Source: an uncultured Oscillospiraceae bacterium (GTDB lineage: Bacteria; Bacillota; Clostridia; Oscillospirales; Oscillospiraceae). From it: a stretch of 63,747 nt of DNA. Location of the stretch: NCBI GenBank assembly GCA_934655875.1, contig CAKUHB010000012.1, forward strand, positions 1 through 63,747, written 5' to 3'. Below the pieces are notes generated by a model. It was not told where the DNA came from. It did not search any database and worked only from the letters and a program-made list of their open reading frames with translations. Of the stretch, positions 45,760 to 54,629 are shown piece by piece. The translations under genes and the position numbers were made by a program. How positions within the stretch are numbered: the stretch's first letter is position 1; each line of letters starts with the position of its first letter.

Positions 45760-46419
45760 ATGAAGCGAATTTTGTGCTACGGAGACTCCAATACATGGGG
45801 CAATATCCCAGCCGATGGCCGGCGCTATCCGGCAAACGTCCGCTGGCCCGGCGTCGCGGCAAGGCTGCTCGGCAGCGGCTATACCATCATCGAAGAGGGC
45901 CTGAACGGCAGGACGACGAGCTTTGACGATTACTATGTCGATTGCAGAAATGGCCGCAAGGGGCTTGGCTATGCGCTCTGCGCCCATGCCCCGATCGACC
46001 TGATCGTCGTGAGCCTTGGCACCAACGACCTCAAGTACACAGGCGCGGTCGGCTCCTACAAGGGCCTTGACGAGCTGCTGCGCCTGATCGAATACGCGGA
46101 CGCCTGCTATCCGGCGGCGGGATGCAGCATTTTCCCGAACGGCGTGAAAATGCTCGTTGTCTCGCCGATCCATCTCTACCCGGATATTGCTGCCCTGCGC
46201 CCGGAATCGAGCATTTATAACAAATACGAAGAATCCCTGAAATTTGCGGAATATTTCGCGCGGATCGCCGCCGCACACGGCGCGGAGTTTCTGGACGCGG
46301 CGCAGTACGCGGAGCCGTCCGCGAAGGACTGCGTGCATATGGAACCGGCGTCCCATCTGGCGCTCGGAACGGAGATCGCGGAGAAGATCCGGGAGATCTT
46401 TGAAGGAGAAGCGTCATGA
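45760..46419 (+). CDS. SGNH/GDSL hydrolase, first of a tandem pair
   Basis: A 219-residue serine esterase-type enzyme without a signal peptide. Block I GDSNTWG (8-14, nucleophile serine), block III LGTNDLKY, and block V DCVHMEPASH (Asp-His) are intact. The layout GDSNTWG...RWPGVAARLL...GLNGRTTSFDD resembles the cytosolic aryl-esterase/acyltransferase group represented by the Mycobacterium smegmatis AcT enzyme. CTTGGAGGC precedes the ATG. It overlaps the second copy by four bases. An acyl group removed from an imported sugar is a guess from context. Confidence 0.87.
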   Translation: MKRILCYGDSNTWGNIPADGRRYPANVRWPGVAARLLGSGYTIIEEGLNGRTTSFDDYYVDCRNGRKGLGYALCAHAPIDLIVVSLGTNDLKYTGAVGSYKGLDELLRLIEYADACYPAAGCSIFPNGVKMLVVSPIHLYPDIAALRPESSIYNKYEESLKFAEYFARIAAAHGAEFLDAAQYAEPSAKDCVHMEPASHLALGTEIAEKIREIFEGEAS

Positions 46420-47063
46420 GTCGCACCATCGTCTGCTATGGCGATTCCAATACATGGGGCTATACGCCGGGCAGCGGCGCGCGCTTTGACGAAAAAACGC
46501 GCTGGACAGGGCGCTTGCAGCTGCTGCTCGGCGAGGAATACCGCATTGTGGAATGCGGCATGAATGCCCGGACGACCTCGTTTGACGACCCGTTCCGGGA
46601 CTATTTGAACGGGCGGCACGGCCTTGTGCACGGCATGGTCGCAGCAAAGCCGGTCGATCTGCTGATTATCAGTCTTGGGACGAACGATCTGAAATACGGA
46701 ACGGTGTATCGTTCTGCCAAAGGGCTGGACGCGCTGCTGGACGTCGCCGTTCACGCAAATATCTATATGCCGGGCAGCTCGCCGGTCTATCGGGATGAGC
46801 CGCGGATCCTTGTGCTCTCGCCGATCGCGCTGCACGAAGCGATCGATCAAAAATTTCCCGGCCATGAGATGCACGGGAAGCTGGATGATTCCCGGCAGTT
46901 TGCGGAAGTCTATCGGGAGGTCTGCCGGAAGCGGCAGGTGCATTTCCTCGACGCGGCGCAGACGGCGCACGCGTCCGAGATCGATTGCGTCCACATGGAT
47001 GCCGCGTCCCACGCGGCGCTTGCAAATACCGTTTGTCATGCAGTTCAGGAAATCATGAGGTGA
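46416..47063 (+). CDS. SGNH/GDSL hydrolase, second of a tandem pair
   Basis: A 215-residue paralogue of the preceding gene, matching it across the whole length (GDSNTWGYTP, RWTGRLQLLL, GMNARTTSFDD, LGTNDLKYG, DCVHMDAASH). All catalytic residues are present. The ATG lies within the previous stop (ATGA), so translation is coupled. The two copies are clearly diverged, pointing to an old duplication with possible split specificity or a hetero-oligomer. Confidence 0.87.
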   Translation: MSRTIVCYGDSNTWGYTPGSGARFDEKTRWTGRLQLLLGEEYRIVECGMNARTTSFDDPFRDYLNGRHGLVHGMVAAKPVDLLIISLGTNDLKYGTVYRSAKGLDALLDVAVHANIYMPGSSPVYRDEPRILVLSPIALHEAIDQKFPGHEMHGKLDDSRQFAEVYREVCRKRQVHFLDAAQTAHASEIDCVHMDAASHAALANTVCHAVQEIMR

Positions 47064-47068
47064 TACAG

Positions 47069-48217
47069 ATGAAACAGGCAATTATGATCGGCGCGGGCAA
47101 TATCGGCCGCGGCTTTATCGGCGCGATTCTGGCCAATGGCGGATATCATGTGACCTTTGCCGATGTGAATATGGAGTTGATCGGCGCGATCAACGAAGCA
47201 GGGAAGTACAGCGTCCATGTGCAGGATAAGAACCCGCGCACCTTCTGCGTCGCGGGCGTCGACGGCGTCAGCTCTGCGGGCGACGCGCTCATCGAGCCGA
47301 TCTGCACCGTGCAGCTGATCACCACGGCCGTCGGTCTGCGGATCCTGCCGGTCATCGCAAAGCCGATCGCGGCGGGTATCCGTGCCCGGATGGCGGCAAA
47401 GCAGACGCAGCCGCTCAATATCATCGCGTGCGAAAACGCGATCCGCGCGACCAGCCAGCTGAAGACCGCCGTATATGCCCTTCTGGATGAGGAAACAAAA
47501 TTGTTTGCCGATGCCAATATCGGCTTCGCCGACTGCGCTGTCGACCGTATCGTGCCGAAGGCGGCCTTTGAAGCGCCGCTGGACGTCGCGGTCGAGGAGT
47601 TTTCCGAATGGGACGTGGAGCGCTCCGGCTGGAAAGGGGAACTGCCGCAGATCAGCGGCATGACGCTCGTAGACAATCTGGACGCGTACATCGAGCGTAA
47701 GCTCTTTACCCTGAACAGCGGCCACGCCGTCTGCGCCTATCTTGGCTGCCTGCGCGGACATAAGACCATTCTTGAAAGCATTCAGGATCCCGCGATCGGC
47801 ACGATCGTCTATCAGGCCATGCAGCAGAGCGGCGCGGGGCTTGTGAAGAAATATTCCATGGATGCGCAGGCGCATCAGGCATATATCGACCGTATTTTTG
47901 CGCGCTTCCATAATCCGTATCTGCACGACGAGGTCGCACGCGTGGGCCGCGAGCCGATCCGCAAGCTGGCTGCGTCGGATCGCCTGATCAGCCCACTGTG
48001 CACGGCATATGGCTACGGCCTGCCGGTCGATGAACTGCTGTTCGGCGCGGCGGCTGCGCTGCGTTATAAAAATGCCGAGGATCCGCAGAGCACAGAGCTG
48101 CAAGAGACGATCGCGTCGTCTGGCGCAGCCGCGGCGCTTGCGCAGTATTCCAAGCTTCCGCCGGAGCATCCGCTCAGCGTGCGGATTCTGGACAGTTATC
48201 GCGCACTTGGCATTTGA
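47069..48217 (+). CDS. mtlD: Mannitol-1-phosphate 5-dehydrogenase
   Basis: A 382-residue polyol-phosphate dehydrogenase that interconverts mannitol-1-phosphate and fructose-6-phosphate with NAD. The N-terminal IGAGNIGRGFIG binds NAD, ADCAVDRIVP and the KLFTLNSGHA (K-N-H) signature form the active site. The ATG at 47069 follows GAGGTG by six bases. No mannitol PTS genes are present. Instead it follows an Afu-type transporter, which suggests the phosphorylated polyol may arrive directly. Confidence 0.93.
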   Translation: MKQAIMIGAGNIGRGFIGAILANGGYHVTFADVNMELIGAINEAGKYSVHVQDKNPRTFCVAGVDGVSSAGDALIEPICTVQLITTAVGLRILPVIAKPIAAGIRARMAAKQTQPLNIIACENAIRATSQLKTAVYALLDEETKLFADANIGFADCAVDRIVPKAAFEAPLDVAVEEFSEWDVERSGWKGELPQISGMTLVDNLDAYIERKLFTLNSGHAVCAYLGCLRGHKTILESIQDPAIGTIVYQAMQQSGAGLVKKYSMDAQAHQAYIDRIFARFHNPYLHDEVARVGREPIRKLAASDRLISPLCTAYGYGLPVDELLFGAAAALRYKNAEDPQSTELQETIASSGAAAALAQYSKLPPEHPLSVRILDSYRALGI

Positions 48218-48228
48218 TTGATACAGAT

Positions 48229-48258
48229 AAGGGACTCCGGCACAGGCCGGAGTCCCTT
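48229..48258 (+). terminator. Hairpin between mtlD and the HAD gene
   Basis: A 12-bp stem AAGGGACTCCGG/CCGGAGTCCCTT with loop CACAGG but only TT after it. It may be a weak terminator or an RNA-stability element. Confidence 0.5.
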
Positions 48259-48272
48259 TCGAGGAGAGAACC

Positions 48273-48914
48273 ATGAGAAATGCAATCATTTTCGACCTGG
48301 ACGGAACGCTGTGGGATGCGGCGGAAAGGGCCACAGGGGTCTGGAACCGCGTGCTTCTGGAGCACGGAGTCTCAGTCCTGAAGGTCGATCAGAAAACAAT
48401 ATCGGCAGTGATGGGAAAGCAGTTGCAGGAGATTGTAAAGCTCCTGCTCCCGACGCTGCCGGAAGAGAAGCAGCAGAAAATTCTGGAGGATTACGAGCTC
48501 GCGGAGGTAGCGTACCTGCGCGAAAACGGTGCGCCCCTCTACGCGGGCGTCAGGGAAACGCTCGCGGCGCTGTCCCGGAGCTATGACCTGTACATCGTGA
48601 GCAACTGCCAGGACGGATACATCCCCGCCTTTCTGCATGCGCACAAGCTGGCGCCTTATTTTCAGGATTTCGCAATGTCAGGAAAGACCGGCCTGTCAAA
48701 AGGCGAAAACATCAAAAACCTCATGAAAAAGCATGCAATTCCAAAAGCCGTATATGTCGGCGACACGGAGGGCGACGAACAAGCGTCCAGAGAAGCCGGT
48801 ATCCCCTTCATCTGGGCCAGATACGGCTTTGGAACAGCCCAGACCCCCGACGCGGTCATAAATTCATTTTCTGAATTAAGCGCCTGCGCCGCACGCTTTT
48901 TTCCGCCAGCATAA
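48273..48914 (+). CDS. HAD-superfamily phosphatase
   Basis: A 213-residue haloacid-dehalogenase-like hydrolase. The nucleophile aspartates are in FDLDGTLWD (motif I, about 7-15), VSNCQDG is motif II, and VGDTEGDEQ carries the motif IV acids; a helical cap lies between motifs I and II. The closest described groups are phosphoglycolate/sugar phosphatases. GAGGAGAG precedes the ATG. Context beside mtlD suggests a sugar or polyol phosphate. Confidence 0.88.
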   Translation: MRNAIIFDLDGTLWDAAERATGVWNRVLLEHGVSVLKVDQKTISAVMGKQLQEIVKLLLPTLPEEKQQKILEDYELAEVAYLRENGAPLYAGVRETLAALSRSYDLYIVSNCQDGYIPAFLHAHKLAPYFQDFAMSGKTGLSKGENIKNLMKKHAIPKAVYVGDTEGDEQASREAGIPFIWARYGFGTAQTPDAVINSFSELSACAARFFPPA

Positions 48915-49050
48915 CCCGATCCGGCATCCAATCGCAAACCTTGGAAACCGCGCCGCGAATTGGCAGACATAACAGACAGGGAAGCGGTAAAACTACGGGT
49001 GAAGGAAATCGAAAGCGATTTCCGAAAAACAAGTAAGGAGATGCAACAAT

Positions 49051-49314
49051 ATGACGAACCGTAGTAATTCCGGTCTCAACATCCCGGAAGCCCGCGACGC
49101 AATGGACAAGTTCAAGATGGAAGCTGCCTCTGAGGTCGGCGTCAATCTGAAGAACGGCTACAACGGCGATCTGACCTCCCGCGAAGCCGGCTCCGTCGGC
49201 GGCCAGATGGTCAAGAACGTGTGCCCCATACGAACTGCGAGATTTACAAGAAATAACCGGATCATGGAGGGACATATGCAGGCGGTGCGGTACATAGTGC
49301 GGATCAGCGTATAA
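49051..49314 (+). pseudogene. Alpha/beta-type small acid-soluble spore protein with an abnormal 3' end
   Basis: The first 55 or so residues are a textbook alpha/beta SASP: NIPEARDAMDKFKMEAASEV, then the GPR-cleavage-type glutamate region and SREAGSVGGQMVKN. These proteins coat spore DNA. From about residue 57 the expected MVKKMIE...-type C-terminus is replaced by unrelated sequence ending RYIVRISV (87 residues against the usual 60-75). AAGGAG lies ten bases before the ATG. The switch at about 49219 coincides with the left boundary of the AT-rich defence island. The shortened core may still bind DNA, so function is uncertain. Confidence 0.7.
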
Positions 49315-49318
49315 GAAA

Positions 49319-49360
49319 AAAGCACGAACTCTCGGAAGAAATAACCGGAGTTCGTGCTTT
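49319..49360 (-). terminator. Terminator of the hsd operon (minus strand)
   Basis: AAAGCACGAACTC and its complement form a 13-bp stem; on the minus strand it is followed by TTTTTTCTTATA. The hsdR stop lies 118 bases upstream, the nearest minus-strand gene. Confidence 0.75.
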
Positions 49361-49477
49361 CCTTATGCAGAAATAATTTACAATCTTTAGAGGTCGCCTG
49401 AATAGATAACCACACCGTACTGTCGAATCAATTCATTTTCTCCTTTTATTGGAATCTACGTCAATACTGCATCATTT

Positions 49478-52400
49478 TTATGCGACCTCTTTATAACGCT
49501 TATAGACATATTCATAAATTCGCTGAAGATATACGGGAATACTTGGGTCATCGTAGCAGGCAGGCAATTCGCTCCATAGGTCATCACGAATCAAATTGTA
49601 TACGATCGAGCGAGTCTCTTGCTTGTCTGTCCAATGGTCGAGTTCGGCAATTTTGCTTTTCACTTTTTGCAGAAGTTCAACCGCCACAGCCTTGATTTTT
49701 CGAATATCCGGCTTAGAGAGGTTCTCAGAGAACAGCATATCATAAAGAGACAACTCCTCGTCGCTGGAGAAACCCTCACGGACATACCGTCGTTCTTCCT
49801 GATCCATGTCTTTTACAATCTGCATCAGTTCATCAAAGGTTTTCTCAATCGTTGCGCGATCCTGCTGGCGGTTATAGTCCTCAATGATCTGCTGATAGCG
49901 TTCATGATATATGATGCGATCGGGATTATTTAGCAACATAGCATCCAACCGACTGCGGATCAGTTCTGCGAGGTCTTTCATTACCAGATTCTTTTTCTTT
50001 GTCTTGGCAAACTCGCGGCGCAGTAAATCAAAGTCGATCTGGCTGATGTCAAACTGTCTGGAAAGAACCATTCCAGAAGCGGCATCTTCCACATGGACGT
50101 ACTCGCTGATGATATTGTTGATCTCCACCATCAAATCCACATTAGAGGCTGTTTTTCGTTTTTTCTTCAGTTCGCCGTAGATGGCGGTAATTGCCTCATA
50201 TCGCGTGTGCACTTCTGGTGCAATATCCCCGCGATCGGTATATTTCATCAGGCGTGACAGTTCTGAGGCATAGGTTAAAAAGGTTTTCTTTTCCTCAATT
50301 GTGGCAGAAACTGCATTCGCTGCCGTTTGTATCTGCTGCAGCTTTTCAAAATCTTTTGCATCAATCAGCGATTGTAGAGAAAAGCTGTGTCCCAGAAGGA
50401 AACTTTCCGTTGCAGCGACAGTCTCCAAAATCCGGGCAATCAGTTTTTCCTTATCCACCGTCGGGTCAGCACCACCGCTGCCGTTCACATTGGCAGTATA
50501 ATCGGCCAGCGCCTTCCGAAGCGCCTTGACGATGCCGATGTAGTCAATGATCAGGCCGTTGCTTTTCCCTTCTGCCACGCGGTTGGCACGGGCGATGGTC
50601 TGCATCAACGTGTGCGCTTTCAGCGGCTTGTCCAGATACAGGCAGGACAGGCACTTCACATCGAAGCCGGTGAGCCACATGGCGCAGACAAACACGACCC
50701 GGAGCGGGTTGGCAGGATCTTTGAATTCCTTGTCCAACTCCCGCTTTTCCATTTTTTCGCGGTGCGTCTTGATATCCAGGCCCCACTTTTGGAAGGTCTG
50801 GATCTCATTTTGCTCCTGACTGATGACCACAGCCATTTCCGTTTCCTGCATCCATTGCAGCTTGCGCTCCAGCTCCTGGGTCTCTTGCTGCGTGGCGTGT
50901 TTGATCTGAATTTTCAGCGCTTCAATTTCAGCCGCCCAATATTTTTGGACCAAATCATACATGCGAACACAGGTCACCTTGTTCAGGCAGACAAACATAG
51001 CCTTGCCGCTTGTCCACAGGTCAGAGTAATGACCGACAAAATCTCGGGCAATGGATTCCAGACGCGGAGTCGCCGTCAGTAGGTGGATTTCTTTTGCAAA
51101 CTCTGCTTCCAGCTTGTCCTGCTGATCTACATCCAAATCTGCCTGCTCAATGGCATCCAGAATGCGGTCTGTAATTTCCGGGTTGTCTTTCACATCCAGA
51201 ATTTTCTCGCCGCGATTTTCGTAGTACAGCGGCACAGTTGCACCATCCTCTACAGCTCGCTTGAAGTCATACACAGATATGTAGCCGCCGAAGGTGCGCT
51301 CGGTGATGTTATCGCTGGACAGTAGCGGAGTTCCCGTAAAACCGATGCGGGACGCCGTGGGCAGAAGGCGAACCATATTGTCTGCAAAGATGCCGTACTG
51401 ACTACGGTGGGCTTCGTCCGACATAATGACAATATCGTGGTCGGGATAGATTGGCTCCACATCCGTCTTGTTGAACTTCTGGATCAGCGTAAAGATGAAG
51501 CTCGGGTTGCCTTTCAGTTTATCGATCAGGTCGTCGCCGCTGGACGCAATAAACTGGCTTGCTTTTGCTTTTCCAAGAATACCACAGTTTTCGAAGGTGT
51601 CGCTGATCTGTGTGTTCAGTTCGTCGCGGTCGGTCAGGATCACGATAGTGGGCGAGCCGGAGAACTTGCGGCGAATCTTCTGCGCCAGAAACACCATGGA
51701 ATAGCTTTTGCCGCTGCCCTGGGTATGCCAGAACACGCCCAGCTTACCGTTGTTCAGCTTTCGGGCTTCGTAGGCTTTGATTGCCTCGTTCACGCCGAGA
51801 TACTGGTGGTTCCGGGCCAGTATCTTTGCCGTATGTCCTCCGGAATGGTCAAAGAGGATAAAGTTTTCCAGCAGATCCAGGAAATTTTCCTTTTTGCAAA
51901 TGCCGCGAAGCATGGTTTCCAGCGCCACGCTGCCCTGTTCCTGCTCAGACAGACGCTTCCATTCATGGAAGAACTCATACTTGCTGCCCAGCGTACCGAC
52001 CTTGGCTTCCGTTCCATTGGAGAGGATCAGGAAAGCGTTGTAGTAGAACAGATGGGGAATGGTGTCGAGATAATCGGTGTAGTTGTTGGTGTAGGCATCC
52101 TGCACGTCCACCGTGTTCTTCTTCAGTTCGATGAACAGCAGAGGAATCCCATTGACGAAACCGACAATATCCGTGCGGCGGCGGTACAGGTCACCGTGGA
52201 TCTTCAGCTCTTTGATGGCGAGGAAATGGTTGTTATCGGGATTCCGGAAGTCGATGACCGTGGCACATTTGGTTTCTGTCCTGCCGCCGGGCTTCTTCAC
52301 GGTGACAGGGATACCATCCCGAATGAGGAAATACTTCTCCTCGTTGATCTGCAGCAGGGAGGCGGTGGACAGCCGATATTCCAGAGTGCGCTTGGCCTCG

Positions 52401-52618
52401 TCCATCTGAGCGGGTGTAATCCACGGATTCAGGCGCAGCAGAGCCTCACGAAAATACCGGGTCAGCAGAATCTCCCTGTAGCTCTTGCGGCCAAACGTGC
52501 CGTTGTCGCCCAGCTTCTCCGTGTTGTAGGCAAAGGCGACCTCCCAGCCAAGCTCATTTTCGAGTAGGTGACCGGCACTCTCCTGCAAGAGGATATTTTC
52601 GGAATAGTCGTAACTCAT
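49478..52618 (-). CDS. hsdR: Type I restriction enzyme, R (motor/nuclease) subunit
   Basis: A 1046-residue HsdR. The PD-(D/E)xK nuclease core is RTDIVGFVNGIPLLFIELKK (about 125-145). The SF2 translocase shows HTQGSGKSYS (Walker A), MSDEAHRSQYG (DEAH box), IGFTGTPLL (motif III) and WLTGFDVKCLSCLYLDKPL (motif V). A helical C-terminal domain docks to the methylase. It cuts unmodified DNA after ATP-driven translocation. AGGAGATG precedes the ATG. It is separated from hsdS by four other genes. Confidence 0.96.
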   Translation of the reverse strand: MSYDYSENILLQESAGHLLENELGWEVAFAYNTEKLGDNGTFGRKSYREILLTRYFREALLRLNPWITPAQMDEAKRTLEYRLSTASLLQINEEKYFLIRDGIPVTVKKPGGRTETKCATVIDFRNPDNNHFLAIKELKIHGDLYRRRTDIVGFVNGIPLLFIELKKNTVDVQDAYTNNYTDYLDTIPHLFYYNAFLILSNGTEAKVGTLGSKYEFFHEWKRLSEQEQGSVALETMLRGICKKENFLDLLENFILFDHSGGHTAKILARNHQYLGVNEAIKAYEARKLNNGKLGVFWHTQGSGKSYSMVFLAQKIRRKFSGSPTIVILTDRDELNTQISDTFENCGILGKAKASQFIASSGDDLIDKLKGNPSFIFTLIQKFNKTDVEPIYPDHDIVIMSDEAHRSQYGIFADNMVRLLPTASRIGFTGTPLLSSDNITERTFGGYISVYDFKRAVEDGATVPLYYENRGEKILDVKDNPEITDRILDAIEQADLDVDQQDKLEAEFAKEIHLLTATPRLESIARDFVGHYSDLWTSGKAMFVCLNKVTCVRMYDLVQKYWAAEIEALKIQIKHATQQETQELERKLQWMQETEMAVVISQEQNEIQTFQKWGLDIKTHREKMEKRELDKEFKDPANPLRVVFVCAMWLTGFDVKCLSCLYLDKPLKAHTLMQTIARANRVAEGKSNGLIIDYIGIVKALRKALADYTANVNGSGGADPTVDKEKLIARILETVAATESFLLGHSFSLQSLIDAKDFEKLQQIQTAANAVSATIEEKKTFLTYASELSRLMKYTDRGDIAPEVHTRYEAITAIYGELKKKRKTASNVDLMVEINNIISEYVHVEDAASGMVLSRQFDISQIDFDLLRREFAKTKKKNLVMKDLAELIRSRLDAMLLNNPDRIIYHERYQQIIEDYNRQQDRATIEKTFDELMQIVKDMDQEERRYVREGFSSDEELSLYDMLFSENLSKPDIRKIKAVAVELLQKVKSKIAELDHWTDKQETRSIVYNLIRDDLWSELPACYDDPSIPVYLQRIYEYVYKRYKEVA

Positions 52619-52680
52619 GGTGTCATCTCCTGTATAATGCGAATAGAAATCAACCGTTCCAATTCAGAGATATTATCCAT
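52615..52680 (-). CDS. Possible 21-residue leader ORF coupled to hsdR
   Basis: A minus-strand ORF beginning MDNISELERLISI, ending in a TGA that overlaps the hsdR ATG (ATGA). GGGGTG lies about six bases before its ATG. It is short and unrecognised; its value may be translational coupling of hsdR to this leader rather than the peptide itself. The hsdR AGGAG lies within its last codons. Confidence 0.35.
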   Translation of the reverse strand: MDNISELERLISIRIIQEMTP

Positions 52681-52705
52681 ACATCACACCCCAGTGATTC
52701 TATGG

Positions 52706-53710
52706 TTATACATACTTGGCAATCGAATACTCGCTATCTTTAAAAAGGTCATCGCGGGAAAGAAGCAAATCAAATCCATAATCATAGGCGGGTGGCGGAA
52801 ACAAATTGTTCTGCGTCAACAACTCGCCATTACCCATCCACTCATGTACCTTATCAATGCGGATTTTTATAATGCCAATGACTGCGGGTGCCATATCATA
52901 TGCATCAGTGCCATAATCGGTGGGATGATGTACCTTGCGTCTAAGTACGAGACCATGTTGGGCATGAGGACGCAAAAATGTTGACGGAAGTGCTTGACGC
53001 AAATCCACTTCGATGTAGTCAGCAGAGGACTGGATTCCGGTAAATGTCCGACTGTTCGAAAAAGGAACAGCTATCAGCAAAACATATTGAAAGAGTAACT
53101 CGTCTGAAACCGGATCGCCCTTTGCGAGTTCAACCAACGGAATGCTTCTCTCTGTGTAGTGGTAGTACTGGTTGTATTGCTTTGGCTTCTCAGTTTTGTT
53201 TAATCCCATCCAAAGCGCTATCCAATGATTATCAACCACATCAATGAAGCGTGTAGGCACACCATAATGCTGTAGCATACCTTCAATTTTGCATTTGGAT
53301 GTTTCAAAATCACCCGGAACGATTTTTAACTCTTTCTGCATATATGTATCATTTACAAATCGCTGAATAAGTTGTGAAATTCGCTCCGTGGCTTTTTCTG
53401 TATTCTTTCCTTTGCGGAATAACGAGGGTTTAAGTGATGGATGAAGCGTGCACTCGCCGCGGTAATACACATTACCGTAAGACTGATTATTAAATTTTGC
53501 ATGTCCAATTACCTGATTCAACGCATGAACCGTGCCAACTTCATAGATAGGCACACTGTTTCCACAAGAGAAGTGATATGTACCAGCACATTTGGAGCCG
53601 CTGATAGTTAGAGTGGATGGAAGCATCTTCGGTTTATTCAGTCTCTTGGCTACACTCTTTGGATTATATTGCTTGCTCGGATTTTGCTTTTTAATATTTT
53701 TATATGCCAT
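52706..53710 (-). CDS. FRG-domain protein
   Basis: A 334-residue protein with an FRG domain: GNVYYRGECTLHPSLKPSLF (about 90-110) carries the name-giving Y/F-R-G, followed by MLQHYGVPTRFIDVVDNHWI (about 165-185). FRG-domain proteins occur widely in defence islands, with unknown activity; a role in phage-triggered toxicity has been proposed from context. The ATG at 53710 follows GAGG by eight bases; the longer in-frame reading overlaps the neighbour. It lies between hsdS and hsdR. Confidence 0.82.
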   Translation of the reverse strand: MAYKNIKKQNPSKQYNPKSVAKRLNKPKMLPSTLTISGSKCAGTYHFSCGNSVPIYEVGTVHALNQVIGHAKFNNQSYGNVYYRGECTLHPSLKPSLFRKGKNTEKATERISQLIQRFVNDTYMQKELKIVPGDFETSKCKIEGMLQHYGVPTRFIDVVDNHWIALWMGLNKTEKPKQYNQYYHYTERSIPLVELAKGDPVSDELLFQYVLLIAVPFSNSRTFTGIQSSADYIEVDLRQALPSTFLRPHAQHGLVLRRKVHHPTDYGTDAYDMAPAVIGIIKIRIDKVHEWMGNGELLTQNNLFPPPAYDYGFDLLLSRDDLFKDSEYSIAKYV

Positions 53711-53733
53711 AAAGCAAACCTCGTTTTCTTGGG

Positions 53734-54570
53734 TTATCTTCTGACCTCGTCCCACTTCTCAATCAGGTAATTTACAAATGCAGAACAGGAAACCAACATA
53801 TATTTTGCGTCCCCAGCAGGAACGCTTGTGAAGTCAATTCCACCGTGACGTATTCCGTTTTCATCAGAGGTATATCCATATAGAGCTAAGAATGCTCTTT
53901 CCATGGCACTGTGAATATGTACACCACTGTCCTTGAGCTTTTTAATAGCCGCGCCAAGTGTTGCCTGCGTTCCAGACATTCCGGTAATAATACAGCACAT
54001 GGCTTCCACTGCACTGATTGACTCCTTAACAGAGTTTTCATAGTCAGGAGCCTTAATATCTGCGTATAGGGTCAAGGCTTTTTTTACATGCTGATTTACC
54101 GACTGATATGGTGTGGTAGCGGCCTGTTCAATCGCATGGATCTCACTTTTATTTGTGATAGGAGTCACTTCTCCAGCTACGATTCGATAACCAGCCTTTT
54201 CCTGCTCCAGCAATTCATTGTACTGCTTAATTCTTTCGGCACGGTCAGATCCAGCAAGGAAAGACAAGTGGATATCAATAAAGTCATATACTTCAAACCA
54301 GGAAAAGAATCGAAGAATTTTGTTCTTTAACTGAGCTTCAGCACTCAAATCCTTGGTAGTTGGATCAATTAAGAATCCCATCCGATCAACGATTTTTTCC
54401 TCAATTGTTGGCTCTCCATTCATCGCTTGACTTAGTCGTTTAGAAGCAAGTCCACCAGCCTTTATTTCCTGCTGAGAAAAAAGGTTCCAGACTCTACAGC
54501 GGAGTTCATCAGAAATGCATTCATGTTGAATTGTTTTTTCTGGCTTGTAGCCATATTTTTCTGAAAACAT
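53734..54570 (-). CDS. AbiJ-NTD4-domain protein, possible HEPN-type nuclease
   Basis: A 278-residue protein. The N-terminus MFSEKYGYKPEKTIQ...LRCRVWNLF is that of AbiJ_NTD4 abortive-infection proteins. The C-terminal half (about 165-278), helical with VEAMCCIITG and DENGIRHGGIDF, resembles HEPN-like modules found after AbiJ domains, though a strict RxxxxH motif is not seen. AAGGTG precedes the ATG at 54570. An RNA-targeting abortive-infection role is inferred from the family, not shown. Confidence 0.72.
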   Translation of the reverse strand: MFSEKYGYKPEKTIQHECISDELRCRVWNLFSQQEIKAGGLASKRLSQAMNGEPTIEEKIVDRMGFLIDPTTKDLSAEAQLKNKILRFFSWFEVYDFIDIHLSFLAGSDRAERIKQYNELLEQEKAGYRIVAGEVTPITNKSEIHAIEQAATTPYQSVNQHVKKALTLYADIKAPDYENSVKESISAVEAMCCIITGMSGTQATLGAAIKKLKDSGVHIHSAMERAFLALYGYTSDENGIRHGGIDFTSVPAGDAKYMLVSCSAFVNYLIEKWDEVRR

Positions 54571-54629
54571 ATTTACACCTTGATTTCTGTGTTTATCGGT
54601 TTCTAAACCCAATGTTCTTTCTACGTTGG

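Noticed and set aside
49276..49314. A twelve-codon ORF with a strong GGAGGG site after the truncated SASP
   Set aside because: It looks like the opening of a gene but stops at once. It is described as part of the junction rather than listed as a gene.
51407..52567. A 386-codon plus-strand frame opposite hsdR
   Set aside because: The R-subunit motifs are continuous on the minus strand, and no start signal or recognisable protein exists on the plus strand.
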